The notes: generated by a model from the letters alone, not told the origin. 64,000 nt of DNA from Adlercreutzia caecimuris B7 (GCF_000403355.2 NZ_KE159646.1:1454258-1518257), one strand, 5' to 3'. Shown: positions 41,452 to 49,830, counted from the stretch's first letter. Numbers and translations are program-made.

Positions 41452-41480
41452 GCGGGGCGTCCCGAGAAGGGCGCCCCGCC
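41452..41480 (-). terminator. Candidate terminator of the FMN/FAD flavoprotein gene
   Basis: On the minus strand GCGGGGCG and CGCCCCGC form an 8-bp stem around a 12-nt loop, followed by only a short TTT. It lies about 30 nt after the flavoprotein stop. The weak T-tract makes termination partial at best. Confidence 0.4.
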
Positions 41481-41511
41481 AACTTAGTTACCGATATTTT
41501 ACCGAGAACGC

Positions 41512-43356
41512 CTACTTCGCATAGCTCGCAGCATTCTTGCCGGCGATGCGGCCGAAGGTGTAGATGTCGGTCATAGAGCAGGAGCCGAGGCGGTTCGTGC
41601 CCATCTTGTGGCCGGCCACCTCGCCGGCGGCGTACAGGCCGGGAATGACCTGCGCGTCCACAGTGAGCACCTCGGCCTTAGGCGTGATATGCAGGCCGCC
41701 CATGGTGTAGTGCACGGCGGGCTTGCAGGCCATGAGGTAGTAGGGGCCCTCCTCGATAGTGTTCATCTCGGCGCTATAGCCGAAGTCGGGGTCCTTGCCG
41801 TCGGCGCAGTACTGGTTCCACGCATCCACGGTCTTCTTCAGCTCCTCAGCATCCACGCCCTGGGCCTGGGCCACCTCGTCGAGCGTGTCGGCCTTCACGA
41901 TGACGCCGCGGCTCTCGCTGTTCTCGTACTCGTCGGCATGCTGCTCCACGAGCCCCGTCGCATCGGCGGCCGCCTGGTTGAACAGCAGGTAGGCAACCCC
42001 GTCGGTCTGGGCCTTGATGCCGTTGGAAATGACGTCGCGGCGGTCGAGCTCCTGCACGAAGCGGTCGCCTTCCTTGTTCACGAGGATGCCGTAGTTCTCC
42101 AGGCGCACGTCGCCCACGTACAGCAGCGCGCCGGTCTCGGGGTCGCACACCGGGTAGGTCTGGATGTACTCCATGTCGATGGTATCGGCGCCGATCTTCT
42201 CGGCCATGACGATGCCGTCGCCCTGGGCGGCCACCGAGTCGGTGGAGAGGATCTTGTCATCCATCTCGGGGTTGTACTTCACGCGCATATCGACGTTCGA
42301 GCCGAAGCCGCCGGTGGCGAGCACCACGGCCTTGCACTTCACCTCGGCCTCCTCGCCGGTGACGGGGTTTTTCACCTTCACGCCGACGACCTTGCCGGTG
42401 CTGTCGGTAACGAGCTCGGTGGCCTGGGTGTTGTCGATGAGCGTGATGGCGTCGATGGCCTTCGCGCGGTCGGTCAGCTTCGTGGTCATCTCGGAGCCAG
42501 AATGGGTGATGGGGATGATAGAGCGCTTGATGTTATGGCCGCCGAACTGCATGAGGTCGTGCTTCCAGGAAATGCCGCCCTCGTAGGTGAGCCAGTTGGC
42601 GGAATCGAGCGCGCCGTTGGCGATGATGGCCACCAGCTCCGGGTCGCCCTTGTTGTCGCCGCCCACGAGCATGTCGGAGATGAGGTTCTCCGGCGAGTCC
42701 TCCACGCCCTGGGTCATCTGGATCCAATTGCCGGGCACGGCCATCTCGCCACCCGACAGGCACGTGTCGCCGCCGTAGACGCCCATCTTGTCCATGAGCA
42801 CCACGCTCTTGCCCTCGTTGGCCGCCGTGATGGCCGCCGCAAATCCTGCGCCGCCGGCGCCCACTACGACCACATCGGCCTCCTCGGGCAGCTTCACGTC
42901 GCTTTCCCACGCCTGGTAGTCGCGGTTCTTCCACTCCTCAGAATCCTGGCCCAAAGCGTCGAGGGCGCTTCCCACAGCGGTGAGGAAGGCCATGGACGTG
43001 AGCGTGGCGCCGCTGACCGTGTCCACGTTGAGCGTCTGGCCGTCGATGATGGACTTCGTCATCTTCTCCATGGCCACGTCCCCCATGCCCGGCGTCTCGC
43101 GGGAATCGAGCACGGTGATGCGGTCGATGGCCCCGTCGTTGGCGGACACCTCCACAGTGAACGTGCCGTGCTTGCCCATCCCCTCGCCGATGGCCGTGGT
43201 CGCCGCCCCGGCCGAGGCGCTCCCGGCCGCGCCGGCCTTGCGTTTCTCCTGCGCCTCCTCATGGGACATCGGCGCGCAGCCGACTAGAGCCAGCGTGCCG
43301 CCCAATGCGGCGATGGCGCCGCCCGCGATGAACTGCCTACGAGAACAACCAGACAT
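41512..43356 (-). CDS. Exported FMN-binding/FAD flavoprotein (urocanate/fumarate reductase-like)
   Basis: The 614-residue product starts with a twin-arginine signal (CSRRQFIAGGAIAALGG) and lipobox LVGC. Residues about 60-130 are an FMN_bind domain with the flavinylation motif SGATLT, whose last Thr would carry FMN covalently. The FAD-binding reductase domain follows (EADVVVVGAGGAGFAAAITA), with VLATGGFGSN, the active-site region DRFVQELDRRDVISNG, and the C-terminal GLYAAGEVAGHKMGTNRLG. This layout matches periplasmic flavocytochrome-like urocanate or fumarate reductases used for anaerobic respiration. Binding site GGGAGG is 5 nt before ATG 43356. The substrate remains uncertain; the ELDRRDV region resembles urocanate reductases more than classical fumarate reductases. 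Confidence 0.88.
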   Translation of the reverse strand: MSGCSRRQFIAGGAIAALGGTLALVGCAPMSHEEAQEKRKAGAAGSASAGAATTAIGEGMGKHGTFTVEVSANDGAIDRITVLDSRETPGMGDVAMEKMTKSIIDGQTLNVDTVSGATLTSMAFLTAVGSALDALGQDSEEWKNRDYQAWESDVKLPEEADVVVVGAGGAGFAAAITAANEGKSVVLMDKMGVYGGDTCLSGGEMAVPGNWIQMTQGVEDSPENLISDMLVGGDNKGDPELVAIIANGALDSANWLTYEGGISWKHDLMQFGGHNIKRSIIPITHSGSEMTTKLTDRAKAIDAITLIDNTQATELVTDSTGKVVGVKVKNPVTGEEAEVKCKAVVLATGGFGSNVDMRVKYNPEMDDKILSTDSVAAQGDGIVMAEKIGADTIDMEYIQTYPVCDPETGALLYVGDVRLENYGILVNKEGDRFVQELDRRDVISNGIKAQTDGVAYLLFNQAAADATGLVEQHADEYENSESRGVIVKADTLDEVAQAQGVDAEELKKTVDAWNQYCADGKDPDFGYSAEMNTIEEGPYYLMACKPAVHYTMGGLHITPKAEVLTVDAQVIPGLYAAGEVAGHKMGTNRLGSCSMTDIYTFGRIAGKNAASYAK

Positions 43357-43670
43357 GATGACCTCCCTTGGTCGGACTCCAGAGCGCGATGGCGCACGAT
43401 ACCGGCCGCTCTTCGCGAAAAGCGGCGGTTCGGTATCGGTTGAGCGTCGTCGCTGACGGCTTCCCGTCACCTCGGCTCCCTTTGACGGCGCCATCATAGA
43501 ACCATCACAGATGCGGTCGCCATTCCGTGGCCGGCCTCAACCGAACCGTTGCCGCTCCGTTGGGATAAGGGAACCCGGAGGGAGCAGACGGAAATCGGGT
43601 GGCCGCAGGCAGCGGGGAGTTGCCCTCGGGGGCGCTCTCGGGTAGGCTGTGGGGAAACGAAGGGAGACCC

Positions 43671-44312
43671 GTGAACGAACTGGCCATACTGGATGCCATG
43701 CAAGCGTGGCACAACCCCGTGCTCGATCCGCTTGTGGCGGTCTTCACCAGCACGAGCAACCACGGCGAGCTGTGGATTCTCCTCGGCATCGTGCTGCTGT
43801 GCTTCCGCCGCACCCGCAAAGCCGGCGCCGGCGTGCTCGTGGCCGTGGCGCTCGGCGCGGTGGTGACGAACTTGACCATCAAGCCCCTGCTCATGCGCCC
43901 ACGCCCCTGCGACGTGAACGCCGCTGTGGCCATGATCGTGCCGCGGCCGAGCGGCTCGTCGTTCCCCTCGGGCCACACCACGGCCGCTTTCGCCGCTGCG
44001 GCAGCCCTCTGGTTCGCGCGCAGGCCCACCGCACCCGCCGGGCTTATCGCAGGCGTTACCGTAGCCGCCGCCCTTATGGGCCTTTCCCGCATGTACTGCT
44101 ACGTGCACTACCCCACCGACGTGCTCGCCGGTGCCATCGTGGGCACCCTGGCCGGCCTCGCCGCCGCCCGCCTGATGGATGCGCTCTGGAAGCAGCGCGC
44201 CAAACCCAGCATTCCCCGTGGACCTGCCGGCTCCGACTACCCCGCCGGCTCCGACAGCCCCAACAACCCCGACGACGGCCGCGGCCCGGGCGCTCCCGAA
44301 ATGCGGCCCTAA
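43671..44312 (+). CDS. PAP2-superfamily phosphatase
   Basis: The 213-residue integral membrane enzyme carries the three PAP2 motifs: KPLLMRPRPC, PSGHTTAAF and SRMYCYVHYPTDVLAG, with the catalytic His in each of the last two. It would dephosphorylate lipid phosphates such as undecaprenyl pyrophosphate or phosphatidate. The tail (about 175-213) is Pro/Gly/Asp-rich and cytosolic or disordered. GTG 43671 has GAAGGGAGA 4-5 nt upstream and starts the first amphipathic segment. The ferredoxin gene begins 23 nt after its stop, so they may be cotranscribed. Confidence 0.88.
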   Translation: MNELAILDAMQAWHNPVLDPLVAVFTSTSNHGELWILLGIVLLCFRRTRKAGAGVLVAVALGAVVTNLTIKPLLMRPRPCDVNAAVAMIVPRPSGSSFPSGHTTAAFAAAAALWFARRPTAPAGLIAGVTVAAALMGLSRMYCYVHYPTDVLAGAIVGTLAGLAAARLMDALWKQRAKPSIPRGPAGSDYPAGSDSPNNPDDGRGPGAPEMRP

Positions 44313-44335
44313 CCGCCGCAGGAATCGGAGCCGCC

Positions 44336-44560
44336 ATGCGCCAGACCTACTACGCCATCGACAAGCGCCTCTGCTGCCGCTGCGGAGCCTGCCAGCGCAT
44401 CTGCCCCCACGGCGCCCTCGCCACCGCCGCTAACGGGGTGCCCTCCATCGACCAGGAGCGCTGCCGGCACTGCGGCATGTGCTTCCGCGCCTGCCGCTTT
44501 GGCGCCGTGGGCCGCCCCTATGAGCTCTACCGCCTGAAAGACGGCCGCTCGCACCGATAG
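44336..44560 (+). CDS. Small 2[4Fe-4S] ferredoxin
   Basis: The 74-residue protein contains two cluster motifs: CCRCGACQRICPHGA (CxxCxxCxxxCP) and CRHCGMCFRACRFGA (CxxCxxCxxxC). The second lacks the usual proline. It would carry electrons in the cytosol of this anaerobe. ATG 44336 follows CAGGAATCGGAGCC. It sits 23 nt after the PAP2 gene and is convergent with the dGTPase gene, 10 nt away. The redox partner is not evident from the neighbours. Confidence 0.9.
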   Translation: MRQTYYAIDKRLCCRCGACQRICPHGALATAANGVPSIDQERCRHCGMCFRACRFGAVGRPYELYRLKDGRSHR

Positions 44561-44570
44561 CCGCCCATCC

Positions 44571-45614
44571 CTAGTACGACAGCGCGTGGGGAATGAACAG
44601 GCGCTGATAGGTGCTTGTGGCGAAGCGGTCGGTCATGCCGGCGATGTAGTCGGTCACCGCGCGCAAATCATCGCCGTCGGAGATGGCGCGATAATCGGCC
44701 GGCACCTCGTCGATGTGCGCGGCGTAGTAGTCGAACAGATCGGCGATGAGATGCGTCGCCTTCTCCACCTCGGCCATCACGGGAGGGGCGGTGTACACGT
44801 TGGCGAACAGGAAGGCCCGCAGCTCCATCATGGCATCCCACACCGCCGGGCTCATGCGAATGTCGCCCTCGGCAGCCGATGTTTCCACCATGTCGCGCAC
44901 GAGCGTCTCGATGCGGGCCGAGTGGTCGGCGCCGAGTACGCGGTGAGTCGCCTCGGGCAGGTCGGCCTCGCGCAGGATGCCCGCGCGAATGGCATCGTCG
45001 ATGTCGTGGTTCACGTAGGCGATGCGGTCGGCCGTGGCCACGATGCGTCCCTCCAAGGTCTCGGCGCGCAAGTTCCCTGTGTGGTTCAGGATGCCGTCGC
45101 GCACTTCCGCGGTGAGGTTCAGTCCCGCGCCGCCGTTCTCGATGCGCTCCACCACCCGCACCGACTGCTCGTTGTGGCGGTACAGACGCGCCGCCTGCGA
45201 GCTTGCCGGATCGATGCCCCTATGGCGTGCGAGTGCCCCGGCAAGGGCCGCCTCGCCCGTGTGCCCAAAGGGGGTGTGGCCCAAGTCGTGACCGAGGGAG
45301 ATGGCCTCGGTGAGATCCTCGTTCAACCCGAGTGCCCGCGTGATGGTGCGCGCGATCTGCGCCACCTCCAAGGTGTGGGTAAGCCGCGTGCGGAAGTGGT
45401 CACCCTCAGATGCGAGGAACACCTGGGTCTTGTGGGAGAGCCGCCGAAACGACTTCGAGTGCAGAATCTTGTCGCGGTCGCGCTGGTAATCGGTACGCAA
45501 CGCATCGGGCGCCGTCGAGCGATCACGTCCCTCCGACTCGGCGGCCAGCGCCGCATCTTCCGCCAGCATCGCGCGCTCGCGCTGCTCCTGATCTTCCCGG
45601 CCCCTCACCCGCAT
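44571..45614 (-). CDS. dgt: Deoxyguanosinetriphosphate triphosphohydrolase (HD-domain dNTPase)
   Basis: The 347-residue enzyme hydrolyses dGTP or other dNTPs to the nucleoside and triphosphate. It shows FRRLSHKTQVFLASEGDHFR near the start, the HD metal site RLTHTLEVAQIA and SLGHDLGHTPFGHTGE, and later ADRIAYVNHDIDDAIRAG. This set is typical of the shorter dGTPase-like proteins. ATG 45614 has GGGAGGTCGGT upstream. No operon partner is evident. Besides controlling nucleotide pools, such enzymes can limit phage replication, but nothing here points to that specifically. Confidence 0.92.
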   Translation of the reverse strand: MRVRGREDQEQRERAMLAEDAALAAESEGRDRSTAPDALRTDYQRDRDKILHSKSFRRLSHKTQVFLASEGDHFRTRLTHTLEVAQIARTITRALGLNEDLTEAISLGHDLGHTPFGHTGEAALAGALARHRGIDPASSQAARLYRHNEQSVRVVERIENGGAGLNLTAEVRDGILNHTGNLRAETLEGRIVATADRIAYVNHDIDDAIRAGILREADLPEATHRVLGADHSARIETLVRDMVETSAAEGDIRMSPAVWDAMMELRAFLFANVYTAPPVMAEVEKATHLIADLFDYYAAHIDEVPADYRAISDGDDLRAVTDYIAGMTDRFATSTYQRLFIPHALSY

Positions 45615-45732
45615 ACCGACCTCCCTTCCCGCCGACTAGGCGGACACTCCGCCTGCTGGCAGTGTAGCAAAAGAAGCTGTCCCAAATATTAGAAGTTTCG
45701 CATCCGTAGGTTCGCCCAAGGAAGTCAGCGAG

Positions 45733-45830
45733 GGTCCGACCGGTGCCTGGAATTGTACTGAAGCGCGGCCGAACAGCCTTCGGCTGTGAGGGAAAGAGCT
45801 GAAGTGCAAAGCCAGGTGCCGGTCGGAACC
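45733..45830. repeat. Long imperfect palindrome at the IS insertion point
   Basis: The arm 45733-45764 (starting GGTCCGACCGG) is inverted at 45798-45830 (ending CCGGTCGGAACC), with about 24 of 32 positions matching. The centre has a small perfect hairpin ACAGCC-TTC-GGCTGT (45773-45787). The insertion sequence begins 12 nt to the right. It has the same architecture as the A/B/C repeats but no matching core. Confidence 0.7.
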
Positions 45831-45833
45831 GCA

Positions 45834-45841
45834 GCATCGGC
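45834..45841 (+). repeat. Left 8-bp target-site duplication of the IS
   Basis: GCATCGGC directly precedes the left end of the insertion sequence and is repeated exactly at 47199-47206 directly after the right end. Confidence 0.9.
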
Positions 45842-47198
45842 GGGTTAATTCTCAAAAGGTGTGTCTAAGAATCATACATTCTCCCAGATCATATAGCTCT
45901 TTTTAGGTCAAAAAGTTGGTACGGCCCAACTTTTGGGAGTCTCAAAAAGTGTGTCCGGCTTGCTCTTGACGTCCCTGTTCAGACATTCTTTTCCCAAAGA
46001 AAAGTTGAATCTGGACGGGAGCTTGGTGTGGACAATCCAAAGTGCGGCGCATGCGGGGCATCGATGAAGAGAAACGGCAAGACCGAAGCGGGTGCTCAGA
46101 GGTGGCGCTGCAAGTCCTGCGGGGCATCCAAAACCCATCGGATAGACAATTCCGCCAAGCAGCTTAAGGCATTCCTCGGGTGGCTCATGGGTAAGGGCTC
46201 GCTCAAGGAACAGAGGTGTTCGAAGGCGACCTTCGAGCGTCGGGCGCAGAGATTTTGGTCCCTTTGGCCGCTGCCGGACTTTGCCGGTGAGGTCCATGAT
46301 GTCCTGTTCGTTGACGGGATCTATATCTCCAAACGGCTCGTGGTGCTTATCGCCTGCACCAAAAGGCATGTTGTGGCATGGCATCTGGCCGAGAGCGAGT
46401 GCTCGGCATCCTGGGCGGCCCTCATGGCCAAGGTGGCGCCTCCGACCATGGTGGTCACCGATGGCGGATCGGGCTTCAAGAAAGCGGCGAAGGCGATATG
46501 GCCCGACACCTCGGTACAGCGCTGTCTCGTCCATGTGAGGAGGCAGGTAATACGCAGGACGACCATGCGCCCGAAGCTCGACTGCGGCCGGGAACTGCTC
46601 GATCTTGCCCGCGCCCTTCCGAAGATCAAAGGAGCGGATGGCGCAGCGAAGTGGCTGGCGGATTATGCGGAATGGTGCTCCAAATGGGAGAGGTTCCTGC
46701 GTGAATTCACCTTGAAGGACGGCCGCAAACAATACGTCCACGAGCGTCTCAGGAGCGCGCGGCATTCCCTCAACGGTCTCGTCCGGGACAGGACGCTGTT
46801 CACGTTCGCCGAGATGCAGGAGAGTCTGGGAGGAGTATGGGACTCGACCAACAACGTGATCGAAGGTGGCGTCAACGCCCAGATTCGACTCATGCTTCAA
46901 CATCATCGGGGACTTACAACCATACGCCGTGCCAAGGCTGCGTTTTGGTGGTGCTATCTGCACTCCGAGTACAAAGTCGGTGAAGCGGAAATGCTCAAGA
47001 CGATGAAGACGGACGAAGAGGTCGCAGGGCTGTTCATGCTCGCCACCAATAGATCAGAGCACGAAGATGGGGCGCCTGATGAACATGGAACATCTCTGCC
47101 GGAATGGAGTGAGATGAGAATGAGTGGATCAAAGGAGACGGGTTGGTTCTAGACAGTAGTGAATAATACGCCTAGACACACTTTTTGAGACCTAACCC
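45842..47198 (+). mobile_element. Complete insertion sequence, IS256 family (IS1249-like), 1357 bp
   Basis: The ends are inverted: GGGTTAATTCTCAAAAGG (left, from 45842) and, on the reverse strand, GGGTTAGGTCTCAAAAAG (right, ending 47198), both continuing with TGTGTCTA. They are flanked by a perfect 8-bp duplication GCATCGGC, the length expected for IS256 elements. A second, subterminal copy of the end motif (GTCTCAAAAAGTGTGTC) lies at 45939-45955. The single transposase gene is intact. The exact duplication and intact frame point to a recent insertion. Confidence 0.92.
46028..47152 (+). CDS. IS1249-like transposase (IS256 family)
   Basis: The 374-residue transposase begins with a zinc ribbon (CGACGASM...WRCKSCGAS), followed by a helical DNA-binding region. 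The catalytic domain has DVLFVDGIYISKR, MVVTDGGSGFKKA with the second Asp, the IS256-type QRCLVHVRRQV, and the late acidic segment WDSTNNVIEGGVNAQIR with the Glu. GTG 46028 is used because GGGAG lies 6 nt upstream. It fills the insertion sequence and shows no internal stop, so the element may be active. Confidence 0.9.
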   Translation: MDNPKCGACGASMKRNGKTEAGAQRWRCKSCGASKTHRIDNSAKQLKAFLGWLMGKGSLKEQRCSKATFERRAQRFWSLWPLPDFAGEVHDVLFVDGIYISKRLVVLIACTKRHVVAWHLAESECSASWAALMAKVAPPTMVVTDGGSGFKKAAKAIWPDTSVQRCLVHVRRQVIRRTTMRPKLDCGRELLDLARALPKIKGADGAAKWLADYAEWCSKWERFLREFTLKDGRKQYVHERLRSARHSLNGLVRDRTLFTFAEMQESLGGVWDSTNNVIEGGVNAQIRLMLQHHRGLTTIRRAKAAFWWCYLHSEYKVGEAEMLKTMKTDEEVAGLFMLATNRSEHEDGAPDEHGTSLPEWSEMRMSGSKETGWF

Positions 47199-47206
47199 GC
47201 ATCGGC
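47199..47206 (+). repeat. Right 8-bp target-site duplication of the IS
   Basis: GCATCGGC, identical to 45834-45841, immediately after the right terminal inverted repeat. Confidence 0.9.
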
Positions 47207-47233
47207 ATGCCCGTTGTCGCGTTAGCGACAACG

Positions 47234-47273
47234 GAAAAACAGGGCCGCCCCCGCCGGATAGCGGAAGCGGCCC
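47234..47273 (-). terminator. Terminator of the purine gene pair
   Basis: On the minus strand GGGCCGC, an internal CCGC/GCGG pair and GCGGCCC form a long interrupted hairpin (47242-47273), followed by TGTTTTT. It lies about 100 nt after the stop of the AICAR transformylase gene and before the right end of the insertion sequence. Confidence 0.8.
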
Positions 47274-47370
47274 CTCAGTCACAATAGTAGCGATACATTG
47301 TGAGGCGGCCAGCCGTTGCAGCGGCTGCCACCTGCTTCATTATAAACCTCCGCGATTCTCGCGGTCAATC

Positions 47371-48549
47371 CTAGTGGTGGAACAGACGCATGCCGGTGAA
47401 GGCCATGGCGATGCCGTACTTGTTCGCCACCTCGATGACGTTGTCGTCGCGGATGGAACCACCGGGCTCGGCGATGTAGGCCACACCCGACTTACGGGCG
47501 CGCTCCACGTTGTCGCCGAAGGGGAAGAAGGCGTCCGACCCCACGGTCACGCCGCTCATCTCGGCGATCCAAGCCTTCTTCTCCTCACGGGTGAGCGGCT
47601 CGGGGCGCTTGGCGAACACGCGCTGCCACTCGCCATCGGCCAGCACGTCCTCCCACTCGTCGGAGATGTACACGTCGATGGCGTTGTCGCGGTCGGGACG
47701 GCGGATGCCCTCCACGAAGGGCAGCGCGAGCACGCGCGGATGCTGGCGCAGCCACCAGTTGTCGGCCTTGTTGCCCGCCAGGCGCGTGCAGTGGATGCGG
47801 CTCTGCTGGCCGGCGCCCACGCCGATGGCCTGGCCGTCCTTCACATAGCACACAGAGTTGGACTGGGTGTACTTCAGCGTGATGAGGGCCACGATCATGT
47901 CGATCTTGGCGGATGCGGGAATCTCTTTGTTCTCGGTTACCACGTTCTCCAGCAGTGCCTCGTTGATCTCGAAGTTGTTGTGGCCCTGCTCGAAGGTGAT
48001 GCCGAACACGTCCTTCAGCTCCGTCTCGGTCGGCACGTAGGCGGGATCGATCTGCACCACGTTGAAGGAGCCCTTGCGCTTGGTCTTCAGAATCTCGAGC
48101 GCCTCGTCGGTATAGCCCGGGGCGATGATGCCGTCGGACACCTCTTTTGCCAGGTAACGGGCCACATCAGCATCGCACACATCCGACAGCGCCGCCCAGT
48201 CGCCGTAGGAGCACAAACGATCGGCTCCGCGGGCGCGGATGTAGGCGCAGGCGATGGGCGACAGCTCGCCCTCCTCTTCCACGAAGTACATGGCGCGGTC
48301 GGTGTCGGTCAGGGGGTGGCCTACCGCGGCGCCGGCCGGCGACACGTGCTTGAAGGACGCCGCCGCGGGCAGCCCCGTGGCCTCCTTCAGCTCACGCACG
48401 AGCTGCCAGGAATTGAAGGCGTCGAGGAAGTTGATGTAGCCGGGCTTGCCGTTCAGCACCTGAATGGGCAGGTCGCTGCCGTCCTTCATATAGATGCGCG
48501 AGGGCTTCTGGTTCGGATTGCAACCGTACTTCAGTTCCAGTTCGTTCAT
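47371..48549 (-). CDS. Stand-alone AICAR transformylase (PurH C-terminal domain)
   Basis: The enzyme transfers a formyl group from 10-formyl-tetrahydrofolate to AICAR to give FAICAR, the ninth step from PRPP. The 392-residue product matches only the transformylase part of bifunctional PurH: LKYGCNPNQKP at the start, LNGKPGYINFLDAFNSWQL, the catalytic Lys-His in ASFKHVSPAGAAVG, SNSVCYVKDGQAIGVGAGQQSR, and SDAFFPFGDNV. The N-terminal IMP cyclohydrolase domain is absent, not frameshifted, and that step is provided by the PurO-type gene just upstream. ATG 48549 follows AAAAGGAGAATC. Confidence 0.93.
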   Translation of the reverse strand: MNELELKYGCNPNQKPSRIYMKDGSDLPIQVLNGKPGYINFLDAFNSWQLVRELKEATGLPAAASFKHVSPAGAAVGHPLTDTDRAMYFVEEEGELSPIACAYIRARGADRLCSYGDWAALSDVCDADVARYLAKEVSDGIIAPGYTDEALEILKTKRKGSFNVVQIDPAYVPTETELKDVFGITFEQGHNNFEINEALLENVVTENKEIPASAKIDMIVALITLKYTQSNSVCYVKDGQAIGVGAGQQSRIHCTRLAGNKADNWWLRQHPRVLALPFVEGIRRPDRDNAIDVYISDEWEDVLADGEWQRVFAKRPEPLTREEKKAWIAEMSGVTVGSDAFFPFGDNVERARKSGVAYIAEPGGSIRDDNVIEVANKYGIAMAFTGMRLFHH

Positions 48550-48582
48550 GATTCTCCTTTTCGTTGTTGGAAATCACCGAGG

Positions 48583-48696
48583 GCGAAGCTACGCGGTATT
48601 CTGATTCGCTCAGACAGTCCTCGCTTTGTGGAAATGCCCACTGGGCATTTCCAGTCGCTGCGGAACTCGCTCGGTCAGAACACCCCGCATCTTCGC
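48583..48696 (-). repeat. Dispersed hairpin repeat, copy C, between the two purine genes
   Basis: Outer arms 48583-48604 and 48675-48696 are inverted (16 of 22 positions, with GGTATTCTGA opposite TCAGAACACC). The centre is a perfect hairpin GGAAATGCCC-ACT-GGGCATTTCC (48630-48652). The flanking cores (GCTCAGACAGTCCTCGCTTTG and CAGTCGCTGCGGAACTCG regions) match copies A and B at 10.6-10.8 kb. Where copy A has TTCCGA/TCGGAA, copy C has TTCTGA/TCAGAA, so pairing is kept by paired changes. Confidence 0.85.
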
Positions 48697-48726
48697 TATG
48701 CTCAACCTCCGTTGAGATGCGTGCAA

Positions 48727-49362
48727 TTAATCCCCGAGGTTCTTGTTGTAGAGAGTGACCTCGCCGTTCACGTTGGCGTACAGACTCACCTTGTTCTCGT
48801 CGTTGAGCGCGCCCCACAGCTCGTCGGCGGTGGGCAGCGCAACGGGGATCGGCTCGCCGGCGAAAGTGGGCAGCGGGTTGCCGTCGCCCTGGTAGGTGCT
48901 GATGAAGTAGCCGCAGCCCTCGTCGACGCCCTCGTAGGCGAAGAACTCGCGAATGCAGCGGTCGTCGGCCCCGTGCTTCAGGATGGACAGCTCGAAGGTG
49001 CCGTCAGGGTTCACGATGGCCGAGATGCGCGGGGTGAAGTTCGGCGCATCGGGCTCATATTCGCGGGCCATGCAGCCGGCACGGAAGTCGCCCGCCTCCA
49101 CGATAGTGTCGGTCTGGTCGCCGTTGGTCACCACGAGCGCCTCGCCCATGGTGCGCACCGGATGGTAGATGATAAGGCTCGGATCCTCCAAAAGCGCCGG
49201 GTCGTGGGCCTCGGTGCGGATGCCGTCGGGCTCAATGGCGAAGATACGGTTGCGGCTGTTAAGGCTTCGGCCCATGATGAAGTAGTACACGACGTCCTTC
49301 CCCACCACGATGCCGCGGCCCGGGTAGGGGTTGTTCTTCAGCAGTTCGACGAGATCTTGCAC
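48727..49362 (-). CDS. purO: PurO-type IMP cyclohydrolase
   Basis: PurO closes the ring of FAICAR to form IMP, the last step of purine synthesis, and is unrelated in sequence to the PurH N-terminal domain. The 211-residue product begins VQDLVELLKNNPYPGRGIVV, then YYFIMGRSLNSRNRIF, and later VVTNGDQTDTI and ANFTPRISA-like PNFTPRISAIV, which match the IMP_cyclohyd family found mainly in archaea and some anaerobic bacteria. GTG 49362 is used because AGGGAAG lies 3-4 nt upstream and the conserved part starts there. It precedes the transformylase gene on the same strand. Confidence 0.9.
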   Translation of the reverse strand: MQDLVELLKNNPYPGRGIVVGKDVVYYFIMGRSLNSRNRIFAIEPDGIRTEAHDPALLEDPSLIIYHPVRTMGEALVVTNGDQTDTIVEAGDFRAGCMAREYEPDAPNFTPRISAIVNPDGTFELSILKHGADDRCIREFFAYEGVDEGCGYFISTYQGDGNPLPTFAGEPIPVALPTADELWGALNDENKVSLYANVNGEVTLYNKNLGD

Positions 49363-49650
49363 GGACTTCCCTTTCTCTCTGACCTGACCGCAAGCGCACG
49401 GCCCCTGCAACGGCCCGCATTCCCCCGCGGCACTTCCCCGCATTCCGCCCATGAAAAAGGGCAAACCAACGCCACGCGAATGCGCAGGTCGGCTTGCCCA
49501 GACGGTCGGCGGAAATCGCGCGCTGCTCCCCCGTGGTCTTCCACGCTTGCCCGTCAGTCACGGCGCGCTTAGCTTCGTTTCGCAGGGTACCACGATTTGA
49601 CGGATCCCGCGACCGAAAACACCCCGTGCGCCCAAACCAGCGGATTTTGT

Positions 49651-49830
49651 GCAGTAAACGCCGCGAGATAGATGTCTCTTTCCGCTGCTACGAGAAATCG
49701 TGAAGCGACGTGGAGGAAAACGCCTGGTCAGCATCTTTCGCATTAAGCGGAAACCTGCGCACCGGGCCTCTTGCCCCCTCCGCATGTCTACTTCGCGGAG
49801 TTTACTGCGCAGAAAGTGCGACTTCAGAAA
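49651..49830. repeat. Palindromic dispersed repeat R2, copy 2
   Basis: The arm 49651-49672 (starting GCAGTAAACGCCGCGAG) is inverted at 49787-49808 (ending CGGAGTTTACTGC), 19 of 22 positions matching, around 114 nt. The right arm and its flank, to CAGAAAC near 49830, match copy 1 at 40161-40205. Confidence 0.7.

Noticed and set aside
41608-43287. Long plus-strand frame of 559 codons
   Set aside because: Antisense to the FMN/FAD flavoprotein gene, which has a Tat signal, a binding site and all domain motifs.
47371-49362. Frameshifted or broken purH
   Set aside because: The upstream gene is a different family (PurO-type), both frames are intact with binding sites, and a structured gap lies between them.
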